A stretch of 64,000 nt of DNA, from contig NZ_LSTV01000001.1 of the NCBI RefSeq assembly GCF_001644225.1, positions 372,001 through 436,000 on the forward strand. The letters are read 5' to 3'. Origin of the DNA: Microbacterium oleivorans (GTDB lineage Bacteria > Actinomycetota > Actinomycetes > Actinomycetales > Microbacteriaceae). The notes under the pieces are model-generated. The model was given only the letters and a program-made list of their open reading frames with translations. It ran no database searches and had not been told where the DNA came from. Both the position numbers and the translations under genes were made by a program. Below are positions 41,497 to 50,882 of this stretch, piece by piece (position 1 is the first letter of the stretch; each line of letters begins with the position of its first letter).

Positions 41497-42318
41497 ATGC
41501 GCACCATCGTCATCACCGGAGCCAGCGACGGGATCGGGGCCGCGGCATCCCGTCAGCTCGTCGCTCGGGGCCACCGTGTCGTCCTCGTCGGCCGTTCGCC
41601 GAAGAAGACCCGGGCCGTCGCGGCTGAGCTCGGCACGCCGTACCACCTCGCCGACTTCTCCGACCTGGCGCAGGTGCGCCGGCTCGCGGGGGAGCTGCTC
41701 GACGCGTACTCGCGCATCGACGTGCTCGCGAACAACGCGGGCGGGGTCTTCGGCAAGCGACAGCTGACCGGCGACGGGTTCGAGCAGACGTTCCAGGTGA
41801 ATCACCTCGGGCCGTTCCTGCTCACGAACCTGCTGCGCGAGCGGCTGGTCGAAAGCGAGGCATCCGTCATTCAGACCGCGAGCGCCGCGGCGCGACTGTT
41901 CTCGCGCTTCGACGTCACCGACCTCGACGCCGCTCGCCGGTACTCGGGGTGGCGGGCGTACGGCAACGCGAAGCTCGCGAACATCCTCTTCACCCGCGAG
42001 CTGCAGCGCCGGTGGGGGAGCGACGGCGTCTCGGCGGTCGCGTTCCACCCCGGCGTCGTGGCGACGAACTTCGCGGGCAACACGGGCGGAGCGCTGCGGT
42101 GGATGTACCACAGCCCCCTCGCACGCCGCCTGCTGACCACGACCGACGAGGGCGGCAAACGCCTCGTGTTCCTCGCCGACGGCACCCCGCGCGGGGACTG
42201 GCTGCCAGGCGCCTACTACGAGAACGACCGCGTCACGAAAACGCACCGACTCGCGACCGACCCGCGCCTCGCGCAGGAACTCTGGGAGCGCAGCGCCGAG
42301 ATGGTGCAGCTCGGGTGA
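41497..42318 (+). CDS. Short-chain dehydrogenase/reductase
   Basis: A 273-residue NAD(P)-dependent oxidoreductase of the SDR family. TGASDGIG (residues 7-14) is the cofactor motif, NNAGG the second conserved block, and the catalytic Tyr-Lys appears in YGNAKLAN, with Ser from TASAAARL. The C-terminal region is like that of retinol-dehydrogenase-type SDRs (HPGVVATNFAGN). Substrate unknown. It is the first chromosomal gene to the right of the island. Confidence 0.92.
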   Translation: MRTIVITGASDGIGAAASRQLVARGHRVVLVGRSPKKTRAVAAELGTPYHLADFSDLAQVRRLAGELLDAYSRIDVLANNAGGVFGKRQLTGDGFEQTFQVNHLGPFLLTNLLRERLVESEASVIQTASAAARLFSRFDVTDLDAARRYSGWRAYGNAKLANILFTRELQRRWGSDGVSAVAFHPGVVATNFAGNTGGALRWMYHSPLARRLLTTTDEGGKRLVFLADGTPRGDWLPGAYYENDRVTKTHRLATDPRLAQELWERSAEMVQLG

Positions 42319-42356
42319 GGCTCCGTTAGCCTGAGGTCCACACGACGCGACGGGAG

Positions 42357-42638
42357 GTGAGCACGATCCACGACCTGTTGCGCGTCGTCCTCGAGGTCCT
42401 CGGGCTCCTCGTCGCCGTCGATCCGTCGCTGAGCGGCTCCGCGCTCACTGTCGCGCTGCTCGCGCTCGCCGTCCTCACGCTCGCGCTCCTCGCGACCGCC
42501 GTGCACGCGGGCACGCGCGGGGCGGCGCCGCATCCGACCCGTCGCATCGAACTCACAGCACCGCTCGCGCAGAGCGATCCCGACGCGGCCGGACACGTCC
42601 GCCGTCGCGGGCCCGGTCAGGTGACTGCGGCCGCGTAG
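42357..42638 (+). CDS. DUF6412-type small membrane protein
   Basis: A 93-residue protein starting at GTG after GGGAGG. Two hydrophobic stretches form the N-terminal part (LLRVVLEVLGLLVAV and LTVALLALAVLTLALLATAV), and the tail has LAQSDPDAAGHVRRRGPGQ, which recalls the conserved DPDAxGxxRPRAPG end of DUF6412 proteins. Those are typically found just ahead of a YidC-type insertase gene in Microbacteriaceae, exactly as here. Function unknown. Confidence 0.7.
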   Translation: MSTIHDLLRVVLEVLGLLVAVDPSLSGSALTVALLALAVLTLALLATAVHAGTRGAAPHPTRRIELTAPLAQSDPDAAGHVRRRGPGQVTAAA

Positions 42639-42722
42639 CGTCGAACCGTCCGGGCACCGTGTGCCCCGGCATCCGTTCGCGGCCGATCAGCCGACCCTGA
42701 TCGCTCCGACGAACGGAACCCC

Positions 42723-43436
42723 GTGGACATCACCACCCTGCCTGTCATCTCCACCCTGCTCGACCTCACCTCGCGCGGCCTGCTCGCCCTGACCTCGCTG
42801 CTCACCCCCTGGACGGGAGCGTTCGCCGGCGCGCTCGCCATCGTGCTCGTGACCCTCGTGGTGCGGGCAGCGCTGATCCCCGCCGGCATCGCGCAAGCCA
42901 AAGCCGACCAGGCACGGATGCGGCTCGCGCCGCGGCTGCGCGAGATCCAAACCCGGTACCGCGGCGACCGGGAACGCCTGCAACGCGAGACGATGGCGCT
43001 CTACCGCTCCGAGAACGTGTCGCCGTTCGCGAGCTGCCTGCCGATCCTCATCCAGGCGCCGATCGTCGGGCTGCTGTACTCCGTGTTCATCCACGCGAGC
43101 ATCGCCGGGAACGCCAACGAGCTGCTGTCGCAGACGCTGCTCGGCGTCTCGCTCGGCACGAGCCTGCTGCACGCCGTCACGACCGGAACCGCCGACCCCG
43201 CGACCTGGCTGGTGATCGGATGCCTCGTCCTCGCGATCGCGGCGGTGGGTGAGATCACGCGCCGGGCGTTCCGGGCCGAACCGGTGGAGGGGATGCCGGT
43301 GGGTGTGCTGGGAGCGCTGCAGTTCGCCACCGCGGTCGTCGCGGTGTTCGTGCCGCTCGCGGCGGGGGTGTACCTGCTGACGACGGTGACGTGGACGCTG
43401 GGGCAGCGGGTGGTGTTCCGGCGGGTGTATGGGTGA
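42723..43436 (+). CDS. yidC: YidC/Oxa1-family membrane insertase
   Basis: A 237-residue membrane protein of the YidC/Oxa1/Alb3 family with five or so helices: an N-terminal pair (WTGAFAGALAIVLVTLVVRAAL), the cytoplasmic helical hairpin (LAPRLREIQTRYRGDRERLQRETMALYRSENVSPFASCLPILIQAPIVGLLYSVF) that holds the family signature, and three C-terminal helices. The helix after the start lies in VTLVVRAALIP, where the conserved Arg of the groove sits. It is shorter than main YidC proteins, so it is a second, accessory copy. Start GTG. Confidence 0.88.
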   Translation: MDITTLPVISTLLDLTSRGLLALTSLLTPWTGAFAGALAIVLVTLVVRAALIPAGIAQAKADQARMRLAPRLREIQTRYRGDRERLQRETMALYRSENVSPFASCLPILIQAPIVGLLYSVFIHASIAGNANELLSQTLLGVSLGTSLLHAVTTGTADPATWLVIGCLVLAIAAVGEITRRAFRAEPVEGMPVGVLGALQFATAVVAVFVPLAAGVYLLTTVTWTLGQRVVFRRVYG

Positions 43437-43465
43437 GGCGCGCCCGGTCCGCCGAGCTCGCCGGC

Positions 43466-44089
43466 CTACTCGGACGCCCAGCCCGCGACGATGCGGTCGC
43501 ACTGCTCCCGCGCCTCGGCGAGGTCGACGAGGTCCCGTTCGAGATCGGCGACCTGTGGGTCGAGGTGGTCGTCCGCTGTCCGATGCCTGGACAGGAGGTC
43601 GAGGTTGGCTCGCGCCGTGTGGTTCGTGCCTTCGAGCGCCGCCCTCAGTGCCTCCACCGCGACGCGGAGATCCGCCTCGACGTGCGGATTGCCGATGTCG
43701 GCCAGCAAGCGGACCTCCTCGAGAAGGGATGCCGCGACCCGGCCGACATCCAGCACAGACGAGACGGCGTCGACCGTCGCTCCCCGGACCGCCCGCTCCC
43801 GGTCGGGGCCCTGCTCCATCGCGAGAGCCGCTCCGAAACCCGCGGACCGGACGCCGTCCTCCTCGGCGGCCCTCATCGCCAGGCCCCGCTTGTCGCTGAG
43901 TCGCTGCTCAGCCCGTCGAGCCTCGAGGTCGTCAGCGGTGTAGGCGGCCACCATCCCGAGCAGCCCCGCTGCGATGCCCGTCATCACGCCGCAGGCGGCG
44001 CCTCCGCCCGGCGCGCCCTTCGCCTGGGCGAGACGGTCCACCCATTCGGCGAGCGGCGTCTCTGCAGGGTCGATGTCATCGCTGGGCAT
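43466..44089 (-). CDS. Cyclodeaminase/cyclohydrolase-family protein
   Basis: A 207-residue all-helical protein of the formiminotransferase-cyclodeaminase C-terminal family. Signature segments are APGGGAACGVMTGIAAGLLGMVAAYT and the central EEDGVRSAGFGAALAM with LEEVRLLADIGNPHVEADL. The family acts on formimino- or methenyl-tetrahydrofolate; the partner formyltransferase domain is not in the window. The gene converges with yidC, 29 bases apart. Confidence 0.85.
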   Translation of the reverse strand: MPSDDIDPAETPLAEWVDRLAQAKGAPGGGAACGVMTGIAAGLLGMVAAYTADDLEARRAEQRLSDKRGLAMRAAEEDGVRSAGFGAALAMEQGPDRERAVRGATVDAVSSVLDVGRVAASLLEEVRLLADIGNPHVEADLRVAVEALRAALEGTNHTARANLDLLSRHRTADDHLDPQVADLERDLVDLAEAREQCDRIVAGWASE

Positions 44090-44203
44090 GCGACGACGCT
44101 ACCCGCAGCGACAACCGGCGATGATGCGGCCGGCGAGGATACGGCCGCGGTCGCCCGCTGCAACCCTTCCAGGCGAAACGTCCCCGTGCTTTACCGTGAC
44201 ACC

Positions 44204-46564
44204 ATGACCCGCCCCCTGCCCTTCGACATCGCGCCGTGGAGCATCGGCCTCAGCGGCGTCGACGTCGACCGCCTGCCGCATCGCGAGTCCGTCTTCGCCC
44301 TCGCCAACGGGCACATCGGCTGGCGTGGGCTGCTCGACGAAGGGGAGCCCCACGGCGTTCCCGGCAGCTACCTCAACGGCGTCTTCGAGGAGCATCCGAT
44401 GCCCTATGCCGAGGACGGCTACGGCTACCCCGAATCGGGCCAGAGCGTCATCAACGTGCCGAACGGCCAGGTCATCCGCCTCACCGTCGACGACGAACCC
44501 CTCGACATCCGCGAAGGCACCCTCCACGACCACGAGCAGCACCTCGACTTCCGCGCCGGCACCCTGGAACGCACGCTCGCCTGGACCTCGCCCGCCGGCA
44601 GCACCGTCCGCGTCCGCTCGACCCGCATCGTCTCGCTCGCCCACCGCTCCGTAGCCGCCGTCCGATACGAGGTCGAAGCCGTCGACGACCCGGTCACGAT
44701 CACCGTCCAGTCCGAGCTGGTCGCGAACGAACCCCTGCCCGAGCCGCACCCCGATCCGCGCGTGCAGGACATCCTCGAGACCCCGCTGCGCAGCGCGGGC
44801 AGCTTCGTCTTCGGCAGCGCCGCGACCCTCGTCCACGAGACCCGCAACAGCGGGATCGGCGTCGCCGTCAGCATGGACCACCTCGTGTCGGGCGCGACCG
44901 CCGAGGTGCGCACCGCGGCATCCGACGACCTCGCGCGCACCACCATAAGCGCCCGCCTCGCAGCCGGCGAACGGGTCGAGGTCGTCAAGATCGTCGGGCA
45001 CGCATGGGCGACCGGACTCTCGGCGCCCGCACTGCGCGACCGCGCCGAAGCCGCCGTCGCCGATGCGATGCGGGACGGCTGGAACGGCCTCGCCACCGCG
45101 CAGCGCAAATGCCTCGACGACTTCTGGACCTGCGCCGACGTCCGCGTCGACGGGCAGCCCCGACTGCAGCAGGCAGCGCGGTTCGCGCTGTTCTCGGTGT
45201 TCCAGGCCGCGGCGCGCGCCGAGCAGCGCTCCGTCGCCGGCAAGGGGCTGACCGGCGCCGGCTACGCGGGCCACGTCTTCTGGGACGTCGAGGCCTACGT
45301 CCTGCCCGTCCTCACGGCGACCGCACCGGATGCCGCGAGGGAAGCCCTCCGCTGGCGCCATGCCACCCTCGACCACGCCCGCGATCGCGCGCGCCAGCTG
45401 CACCTGCGGGGTGCGGCGTTCGCGTGGCGCACCGTCGACGGACGCGAGTCGTCGGGATACTGGCCCGCCAGCACCGCCGCATTCCACATCAACGCCGACA
45501 TCGCCGCCGCCGTCGTCCACTACGTCCGCGCGACCGGCGACGTCGACTTCGAACGCGACGCGGGCCTCGAGATCCTGATCGAGACCGCCCGCCTCTGGCA
45601 GTCCCTCGGCCGCACCGACGCCGACGGTCGCTTCCACATCGACGGCGTCACCGGCCCCGACGAATACACCGCGCTTTACGACGACAACGTCTTCACGAAC
45701 CTCATGGCCCGGGCGAATCTCGAAGCCGCCGCGGATGCCGCGCGTCGGCATCCGGATCTCGCCCGTGATCTCGGGGTCGACGACGGCGAGATCGGCGGGT
45801 GGGTGCGCACGGCCGGCGCGATGCACGTGCCGTACGACGAGGAACGCGGCGTGCACCCGCAGGCGGCGCGGTTCACCGAGCTGGAGCGGTGGGACTTCGA
45901 GACCGACACCCCCGGCGACGAGCTGCTCCAGGAGCGCTACCCGTACGTGCAGCTCTACCGCAAGCAGGTGCTGAAGCAGGCGGACCTCGTGCTCGCACTG
46001 TTCTTCTGCAGCGACGCGTTCACGGCGGACGAGAAGGCGCGGGCATTCCGCTACTACGAGGCGCTGACCGTGCGCGACTCCTCGCTGTCGGCGGCGATCC
46101 AGGCGGTCGTCGCCGCCGAGGTCGGGCACCTCGGGCTCGCGGCCGACTACCTCGCCGAAGCCGCGACGATCGACCTCGACGACTTGCACGGCAACGCCGA
46201 GGACGGCCTGCACATCGCGTCTCTCGGCGGCATCTGGACGGCGCTCGTCGCCGGCTTCGGCGGCATGCGAGACACGGCCGACGGACTGCGGTTCGCCCCT
46301 CGGGTGCCGGACCAGCTGACGGGGCTCGCGTTCGGCATCCGCTGGCACGGTCGAACCCTGCGTCTCGAGATCACGCCGGATGCCACGACCTATCGCATCA
46401 GTGCCGGCGCGCCGCTGACGATCCGGCACTTCGGCGAGCCGGTGGAGCTGACGTCCGGCGCAGACGTGACGATGCCGACACCGCCGCTGCCGGATCCGGG
46501 GGAGCGCCCGACCCAGCCGAAGGGGTGCGCGCCGCGGCCGTTCGCGGAGGCGTTCGCGGAGTGA
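44204..46564 (+). CDS. Glycoside hydrolase family 65 phosphorylase
   Basis: A 786-residue GH65 enzyme, a cytosolic phosphorylase that splits an alpha-linked disaccharide (maltose, trehalose, kojibiose or similar) with phosphate to yield beta-glucose 1-phosphate and glucose. The N-terminal beta-sandwich domain (SVFALANGHIGWRGLLDEGEP) leads into the (alpha/alpha)6 barrel. The general acid is Glu 487 in TGPDEYTALYDDN; the substrate pocket includes FWDVEAYVLPVL and SGYWPAST, and the phosphate loop lies near residues 600-640 (LYRKQVLKQADLV). No beta-phosphoglucomutase gene is next to it. The exact substrate cannot be told from sequence. Confidence 0.93.
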   Translation: MTRPLPFDIAPWSIGLSGVDVDRLPHRESVFALANGHIGWRGLLDEGEPHGVPGSYLNGVFEEHPMPYAEDGYGYPESGQSVINVPNGQVIRLTVDDEPLDIREGTLHDHEQHLDFRAGTLERTLAWTSPAGSTVRVRSTRIVSLAHRSVAAVRYEVEAVDDPVTITVQSELVANEPLPEPHPDPRVQDILETPLRSAGSFVFGSAATLVHETRNSGIGVAVSMDHLVSGATAEVRTAASDDLARTTISARLAAGERVEVVKIVGHAWATGLSAPALRDRAEAAVADAMRDGWNGLATAQRKCLDDFWTCADVRVDGQPRLQQAARFALFSVFQAAARAEQRSVAGKGLTGAGYAGHVFWDVEAYVLPVLTATAPDAAREALRWRHATLDHARDRARQLHLRGAAFAWRTVDGRESSGYWPASTAAFHINADIAAAVVHYVRATGDVDFERDAGLEILIETARLWQSLGRTDADGRFHIDGVTGPDEYTALYDDNVFTNLMARANLEAAADAARRHPDLARDLGVDDGEIGGWVRTAGAMHVPYDEERGVHPQAARFTELERWDFETDTPGDELLQERYPYVQLYRKQVLKQADLVLALFFCSDAFTADEKARAFRYYEALTVRDSSLSAAIQAVVAAEVGHLGLAADYLAEAATIDLDDLHGNAEDGLHIASLGGIWTALVAGFGGMRDTADGLRFAPRVPDQLTGLAFGIRWHGRTLRLEITPDATTYRISAGAPLTIRHFGEPVELTSGADVTMPTPPLPDPGERPTQPKGCAPRPFAEAFAE

Positions 46565-46647
46565 CGCTCGGCGCGGTCTGATCTCGCTCGCCCGCTGTCG
46601 CCCCGGCATCCGAAACCGATGTCGGAGGCCCTCACCACAATGGGACT

Positions 46648-47961
46648 ATGACCACCTGGCACGGCACGATCGGCACGCGGGAACGCCTCGCGCCCCTCGC
46701 CGACATCGCGCACGAGGCGGTCCTGGCCGAGAAGCTCCTCACCCAGGCGCAGATCGTGCAACTGCAGGTGCTCGCCCGGGCGGGACAGCTCGCCGAGCAG
46801 CAAGCCGCCGACTCGCCCGCCCGTGTGCAGGCCCACGACATGGCGCTGCGGGCGATCGCCGCCGAGCTCGGTGGGCTCATGCACCTCACCGACCGTGCCG
46901 TGCAGCGCCGCATCACCCGCGCCCGCACGATCGTCGAGGACTACGCCGCCTCGCTCGCGGCGTGGCGCGCCGGTTCCATCACCCGCGCGCACGTCGACAT
47001 CATCGTCGACGCCGGCGCTGACCTTCCGCCGGACATCCGTCTGCCGTTCGAAGCCGTCGCGATCCAGCGCTGCCGGCGCGACACGCCCAACCGGGTGCGC
47101 GCCGAGATCGAGATGCTCGCCCTGCAGATGCACCCGCGCACCTTCAGCGAGCGCCACCAGGATGCCGCCGCCCACCGCGCCGTGCGCCTTGTCCCCGGCC
47201 GCAACGGCATGAGCGACGTCGTCGCCACGGTGCCCACCGTGATCGCCGAAGGCATCCACGACCGGCTCACCCGCCAGGCCCGCGCGGTCATTGACACGCG
47301 CACCGAACGCTCCAGCGACGTCGTCGACACCGACGGCCGAACCATCGATCAGGTCCGAGCCGACGTCGTCGCCGACCTCCTGCTCGCCGGAACGCCGGCC
47401 CTTGACGACACACGCGACACGACCGCCGGCCCGCTCGGAGCCATCCGCGCCCACGTGCAGGTCGTCATCCCCGCGCTCGCCCTCGCCGGCACCGAGGCGC
47501 CGTGCGACCTCGTCGGACGCACCCCCACCGACGCGGCCACCGCCCGGCGCCTCGCCGGCGACACCCCCTCGTGGGAGCGCCTCGTCACCGACCCGGTCAC
47601 CCACACGGTGCTCGCCGTCGACACCTACCGGGTGCCCTCTCCGCTGCGCCGCCACCTGCGTGCCCGTGACCAGCACTGCCGATTCCCCGGATGCCGCGTC
47701 CCCGCCATCCGCTCCGAAATCGACCACACGCACGACCACGCCCTCGGCGGCCGCACCGAACGGGCGAACCTCGCCCACCTGTGTCAGCGGCACCATTCGA
47801 TGAAACAATTCACCGCCTGGCGGGTTCGACAACTCGGGGGTGGCGTCCTCGAATGGACCTCACCCCTCGGCAGGATCTACCGCGAAGACGCACCCACACC
47901 GGCCGTCGCGTTCACACCTGCCAGGCGGGCACCGCACACCCACGATCCGGCGCCGTTCTGA
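46648..47961 (+). CDS. DUF222/HNH endonuclease-like protein
   Basis: A 437-residue protein of the DUF222 plus HNH type that is abundant in actinobacterial genomes. The N-terminal helical DUF222 region spans roughly residues 20-330 (LTDRAVQRRITRARTIVEDY, HVDIIVDAGADLP); the C-terminal HNH nuclease motif is CRFPGCRVPAIRSEIDHTHDHALGGRTERANLAHLCQRHH. Many copies are scattered in these genomes and some behave as mobile elements of the 13E12 repeat type. A hairpin terminator is found 55 bases after the stop. Confidence 0.92.
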   Translation: MTTWHGTIGTRERLAPLADIAHEAVLAEKLLTQAQIVQLQVLARAGQLAEQQAADSPARVQAHDMALRAIAAELGGLMHLTDRAVQRRITRARTIVEDYAASLAAWRAGSITRAHVDIIVDAGADLPPDIRLPFEAVAIQRCRRDTPNRVRAEIEMLALQMHPRTFSERHQDAAAHRAVRLVPGRNGMSDVVATVPTVIAEGIHDRLTRQARAVIDTRTERSSDVVDTDGRTIDQVRADVVADLLLAGTPALDDTRDTTAGPLGAIRAHVQVVIPALALAGTEAPCDLVGRTPTDAATARRLAGDTPSWERLVTDPVTHTVLAVDTYRVPSPLRRHLRARDQHCRFPGCRVPAIRSEIDHTHDHALGGRTERANLAHLCQRHHSMKQFTAWRVRQLGGGVLEWTSPLGRIYREDAPTPAVAFTPARRAPHTHDPAPF

Positions 47962-48016
47962 TCAGGGCGCCCCGACCGCGCGCACGGAGCGCCGCGTCGA
48001 AGTCGCCCGACTCCGC

Positions 48017-48049
48017 GCGGCGTGAACCGTCCCCACACGTTCACGCCGC
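48017..48049 (+). terminator. Hairpin terminator after DUF222-HNH gene
   Basis: GCGGCGTGAAC (48017-48027) and GTTCACGCCGC (48039-48049) pair perfectly around an 11-base loop. No U-tract is evident. Confidence 0.65.
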
Positions 48050-48113
48050 ACGGCATCCGTCGATGTGTCGCGCGGGGCGATCCATCCCCCAGAAGTCACG
48101 CCGCACGGCATCC
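48041..48113 (+). repeat. 18-bp direct repeat in an intergenic gap
   Basis: TCACGCCGCACGGCATCC occurs at 48041-48058 and 48096-48113, 37 bases apart; the first copy forms an arm of the terminator hairpin. The 356-base gap to the DUF2750 gene holds these copies, a few GGATGCCGC-type strings and no gene that I can see. Confidence 0.55.
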
Positions 48114-48317
48114 ATCGTCATTGTCGGGCCATGCCAGCATAGGGATGCCGCGCAACCGGTCGCGATGGAGACTCCTCCCCATTGCGCGCCAGGACCGCGA
48201 GAGTCCCGAGCGGCCAAACGGTCATGCTGATGAAGGTCATGATGATCGCGGCGTCGGCGAGGGGCTCAGGCTGGTGGAATGGTGTCTCTGTGCTACGGAA
48301 AGCAAGGAGGCGAACCG

Positions 48318-48659
48318 ATGACCGTGAGCGCGGCGCACATGTCGTCCTTCTTTTCGGAGGTGCTCACCCACCAAGAGGTGTTCACGATTTCGGACGAGGG
48401 TGGGGTGCCCGCGCCGAAAAACGCCGACGGACGTCGTGCGATGCCGTTCTGGTCGCTCGAGACCCGCGCTCAACGCATCATCGAAGGCGTTTCCACTTAC
48501 CGAGCGTTCACTCCGATACGACTGACCCTCGAAGAGTTCAGAGCGAGGTGGCTTCCGGGTCTGACGGGCGACGGTCTGCTGGTCGGGATCAATTGGTCCG
48601 GGGAGACCGCTACCGGATACGACCTCACACCCGGCGAGGTTGAGTCGCGACTGCGCTGA
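48318..48659 (+). CDS. DUF2750-family protein
   Basis: A 113-residue protein of the DUF2750 family: HMSSFFSEVLTHQEVFTISDEGGVPAPKNADGRRAMPFW followed by RAQRIIEGVSTYRAF and RWLPGLTGDGLLVGINWSGETATGYDL. The function of the family is unknown. The ATG was chosen because a consensus AAGGAGG site lies 7 bases before it (48304-48310); a start further upstream has no such site. Confidence 0.85.
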   Translation: MTVSAAHMSSFFSEVLTHQEVFTISDEGGVPAPKNADGRRAMPFWSLETRAQRIIEGVSTYRAFTPIRLTLEEFRARWLPGLTGDGLLVGINWSGETATGYDLTPGEVESRLR

Positions 48660-48669
48660 GACGACCGCC

Positions 48670-49464
48670 TCAGGGCAGGATGCTGTCCACGTACCCGCCG
48701 TCGACGCGCAGCGCGCCACCGGTCGTCGCCGACGCCAGCGGCGACGCGAGGTACACGACCATGTTCGCGATCTCCTCGGGCTCGATCAGTCGGCCGATCA
48801 GCGACTGCGGACGCGCCGTGCGCATGAACTCGCGCTGCGCCGCCTCCCAGTCGAGCGACCGGTCGACCATCTCGTACACGAATTCCTCGACGCCCTCGGT
48901 GTGCGTCGGCCCGGCGATCACCGAGTTCACCGTGACACCGGTCCCCGCCGCCGCCTTGGCGAACCCGCGAGACACCGCGAGCAGCGCGCTCTTCGACGCG
49001 CCGTAGTGGATCATCTCCTCCGGGATGACGACCGCCGAGTCGCTCGCGATGTTCAGCACGCGACCCCAGCCGCGCTCCGTCATTCCGGGCAGCACCAGCC
49101 GCGTCAGTCGCGCCGCGCTCAGCACGTTCACCTCGAAGAACCGTCGCCACTCGTCATCGCTGATCTCGAGCGCCGGCGTCGAACCGAAGACACCGAGGTT
49201 GTTGACGAGGATGTCGACACCACCGGCGGCATCCACCAGCGCCTGCGCACCCTCGGCAGTCGTCACGTCCGCGGCGACGCCCCGCACCGGAAGCCCGCTC
49301 AGCGACGCGACCGCCTGCGACACCCGCTCGTCGCTGCGTCCGTTGATCACGACGTCCGCGCCCGCCTCGGCGAGCCGCCGCGCGATCGCGAGCCCGATGC
49401 CCTGCGTCGAACCGGTCACCACCGCGGTCTTGCCGCTCAGGTCCAGCATCAGTCCGTCAGTCAT
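48670..49464 (-). CDS. SDR-family oxidoreductase
   Basis: A 264-residue classical SDR enzyme. Cofactor motif TGSTQGIG (residues 17-24), NNLG in place of NNAG, catalytic Ser in NIASDSA, Tyr-Lys in YGASKSALL. The end ALRVDGGYVDSILP is typical of the family. The conserved insert TEGVEEFVYEMVDRSLDW is shared with a group often called oxidoreductases of unknown substrate. The gene converges with the DUF2750 gene (10 bases). Confidence 0.92.
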   Translation of the reverse strand: MTDGLMLDLSGKTAVVTGSTQGIGLAIARRLAEAGADVVINGRSDERVSQAVASLSGLPVRGVAADVTTAEGAQALVDAAGGVDILVNNLGVFGSTPALEISDDEWRRFFEVNVLSAARLTRLVLPGMTERGWGRVLNIASDSAVVIPEEMIHYGASKSALLAVSRGFAKAAAGTGVTVNSVIAGPTHTEGVEEFVYEMVDRSLDWEAAQREFMRTARPQSLIGRLIEPEEIANMVVYLASPLASATTGGALRVDGGYVDSILP

Positions 49465-49545
49465 GCGTCGTCCTCTCTCGTCCGTCCTTCGATGCTCGCA
49501 GACCCACACGGCCCTGGCGCCGTCCGGCGATGGCACGCTGGAAGG

Positions 49546-50445
49546 GTGACGTCCGCACCGCCCTACCTGACCCGCATCCGCGGCCGCGTGCTCACCGCCC
49601 TCGCGGGCGACCCGACCGGAATGGCGCCGTACGTCCGCGCCCTCGCCGACGGCGACGACGCCGGGTACTTCGCCGAGAACGGCCCCGCCTGGACGGTCCA
49701 CGCCGGCATGGGCACCCTCGTCGCCGGCATCCGCGCGCTGCTCCTCCAAGCCCTCCACCCGGGCGCCCTCGCCGGCGTGCATGACTGGTCCCGCTACCGC
49801 GACGACCCGATCGGCCGCCTCACCGGCACCGTCCGCTGGGTCATAACCCTCACCTACGGTTCGACCGAGCAAGCGGATGCCGAGACGGCCCGCGTCGGCA
49901 GATTCCACCGCCGCGTGCAGGGCGAGTACGTCGCCGGCGACGGTTCCGCTCGCACCTACACTGCCGAGCAGACCGACCTCGTCCGCTGGGTGCACCTCGC
50001 CTTCACCGACGCGTTCCTCCGCAGCCACCAGGCGTACGGCGGACCCATCCCCGGCGGACCCGACGCCTACGTCGCCGACTGGGCGACAGCCGGCCGTCTC
50101 ATGCGTGTCACCGACCCACCGCTCACCGACGCCGCCCTCCGCGCCGAGATCGACGGCTTCCTCGACCGCGGCGAACTCCGCCGCGACGAGCGCGTCGACG
50201 ACGTCGTCCGGTTCCTCAAGAAACCGCCCTTCCCCGGGATGATGGGCGTCGCCTACCGTGTGCTGTTCGCCGCCGCGGTCGCGACCTTCCCGCCGCGCAT
50301 CCGACGGATGCTGGGCCTGCGCCGCTCCTGGCTCCCCGTGAAGACGGCGACGCGGATCGTCCTGCGCGTCACCGAGCGCGCGCTGGGGTCGGGACCCCGC
50401 GCGCAGGACATGGCGCGCCTGCGGTTGCGTCGCCTGGGCCGGTAG
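49546..50445 (+). CDS. MpaB-type oxygenase (DUF2236)
   Basis: A 299-residue helical protein of the DUF2236 / ER-bound oxygenase MpaB family, also related to latex-clearing rubber oxygenase. Key segments are LQALHPGALAGVHDWSRYRDDPIGRLTGTVRWVITLTYG, WVHLAFTDAFLRSHQAYGG and the C-terminal RMLGLRRSWLPVKTATRI. These proteins bind heme or a di-metal centre through conserved His and Arg; the His in LHPGA and HDWSR fit. Substrate unknown. Start GTG after GGAAGG, divergent from the SDR gene (81 bases). Confidence 0.85.
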   Translation: MTSAPPYLTRIRGRVLTALAGDPTGMAPYVRALADGDDAGYFAENGPAWTVHAGMGTLVAGIRALLLQALHPGALAGVHDWSRYRDDPIGRLTGTVRWVITLTYGSTEQADAETARVGRFHRRVQGEYVAGDGSARTYTAEQTDLVRWVHLAFTDAFLRSHQAYGGPIPGGPDAYVADWATAGRLMRVTDPPLTDAALRAEIDGFLDRGELRRDERVDDVVRFLKKPPFPGMMGVAYRVLFAAAVATFPPRIRRMLGLRRSWLPVKTATRIVLRVTERALGSGPRAQDMARLRLRRLGR

Positions 50446-50453
50446 CCGACCGG

Positions 50454-50843
50454 TCAGACCAGCTTCTCGAACACCATCGTCGCCTGGATACGGTCACCGC
50501 CGCCGAAGCCCGTGCTGCCGGACGATGCCGTCGTGATCGTGTGCAGGCGATAGCCGAGCGCCGCCTGCCGGTTGATCGCCGCCTCGAGCTCGACGAGGTT
50601 GTTCGACCCCGCGCCCCACATCTTCTCCTTCAGCACGACCTGCAGCACGACGTAGCTCATACCGGCCGGCGCCTGCCGCGGCTGCGCGCCCGCGACAGCG
50701 TCTGCCTGCGCCTGCGCGATGAAGCCGCCGAGACCACCCTGCGGGGGAGGAGCGGGCTGGGTCTGCTCAGTCCAGGCCTTGCCGTCCCACCACCGCATCG
50801 TGCCCGAACCGTCGTCGTACCACCCTGCTGCCGTGTCGCTCAT
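50454..50843 (-). CDS. DUF2510 / DUF4177 protein
   Basis: A 129-residue protein of two parts. The N-terminus (GWYDDGSGTMRWWDGKAWTEQT, residues 7-28) is a DUF2510 motif, a short Trp-rich module of actinobacterial membrane-linked proteins. The C-terminal half (YVVLQVVLKEKMWGAGSNNLVELEAAINRQAALGYRLHTITTA) is a DUF4177-like alpha-beta domain. No signal or membrane helix. Function unknown. It converges with the MpaB-type gene. Confidence 0.8.
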   Translation of the reverse strand: MSDTAAGWYDDGSGTMRWWDGKAWTEQTQPAPPPQGGLGGFIAQAQADAVAGAQPRQAPAGMSYVVLQVVLKEKMWGAGSNNLVELEAAINRQAALGYRLHTITTASSGSTGFGGGDRIQATMVFEKLV

Positions 50844-50882
50844 GTCGTCACCGTAGTGGTGCGGAGTGCCGGCGGTGAAGAG

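Noticed and set aside
44099-46609. 836-codon minus-strand frame opposite the GH65 gene
   Set aside because: Antisense shadow; GH65 carries clear catalytic motifs on the plus strand.
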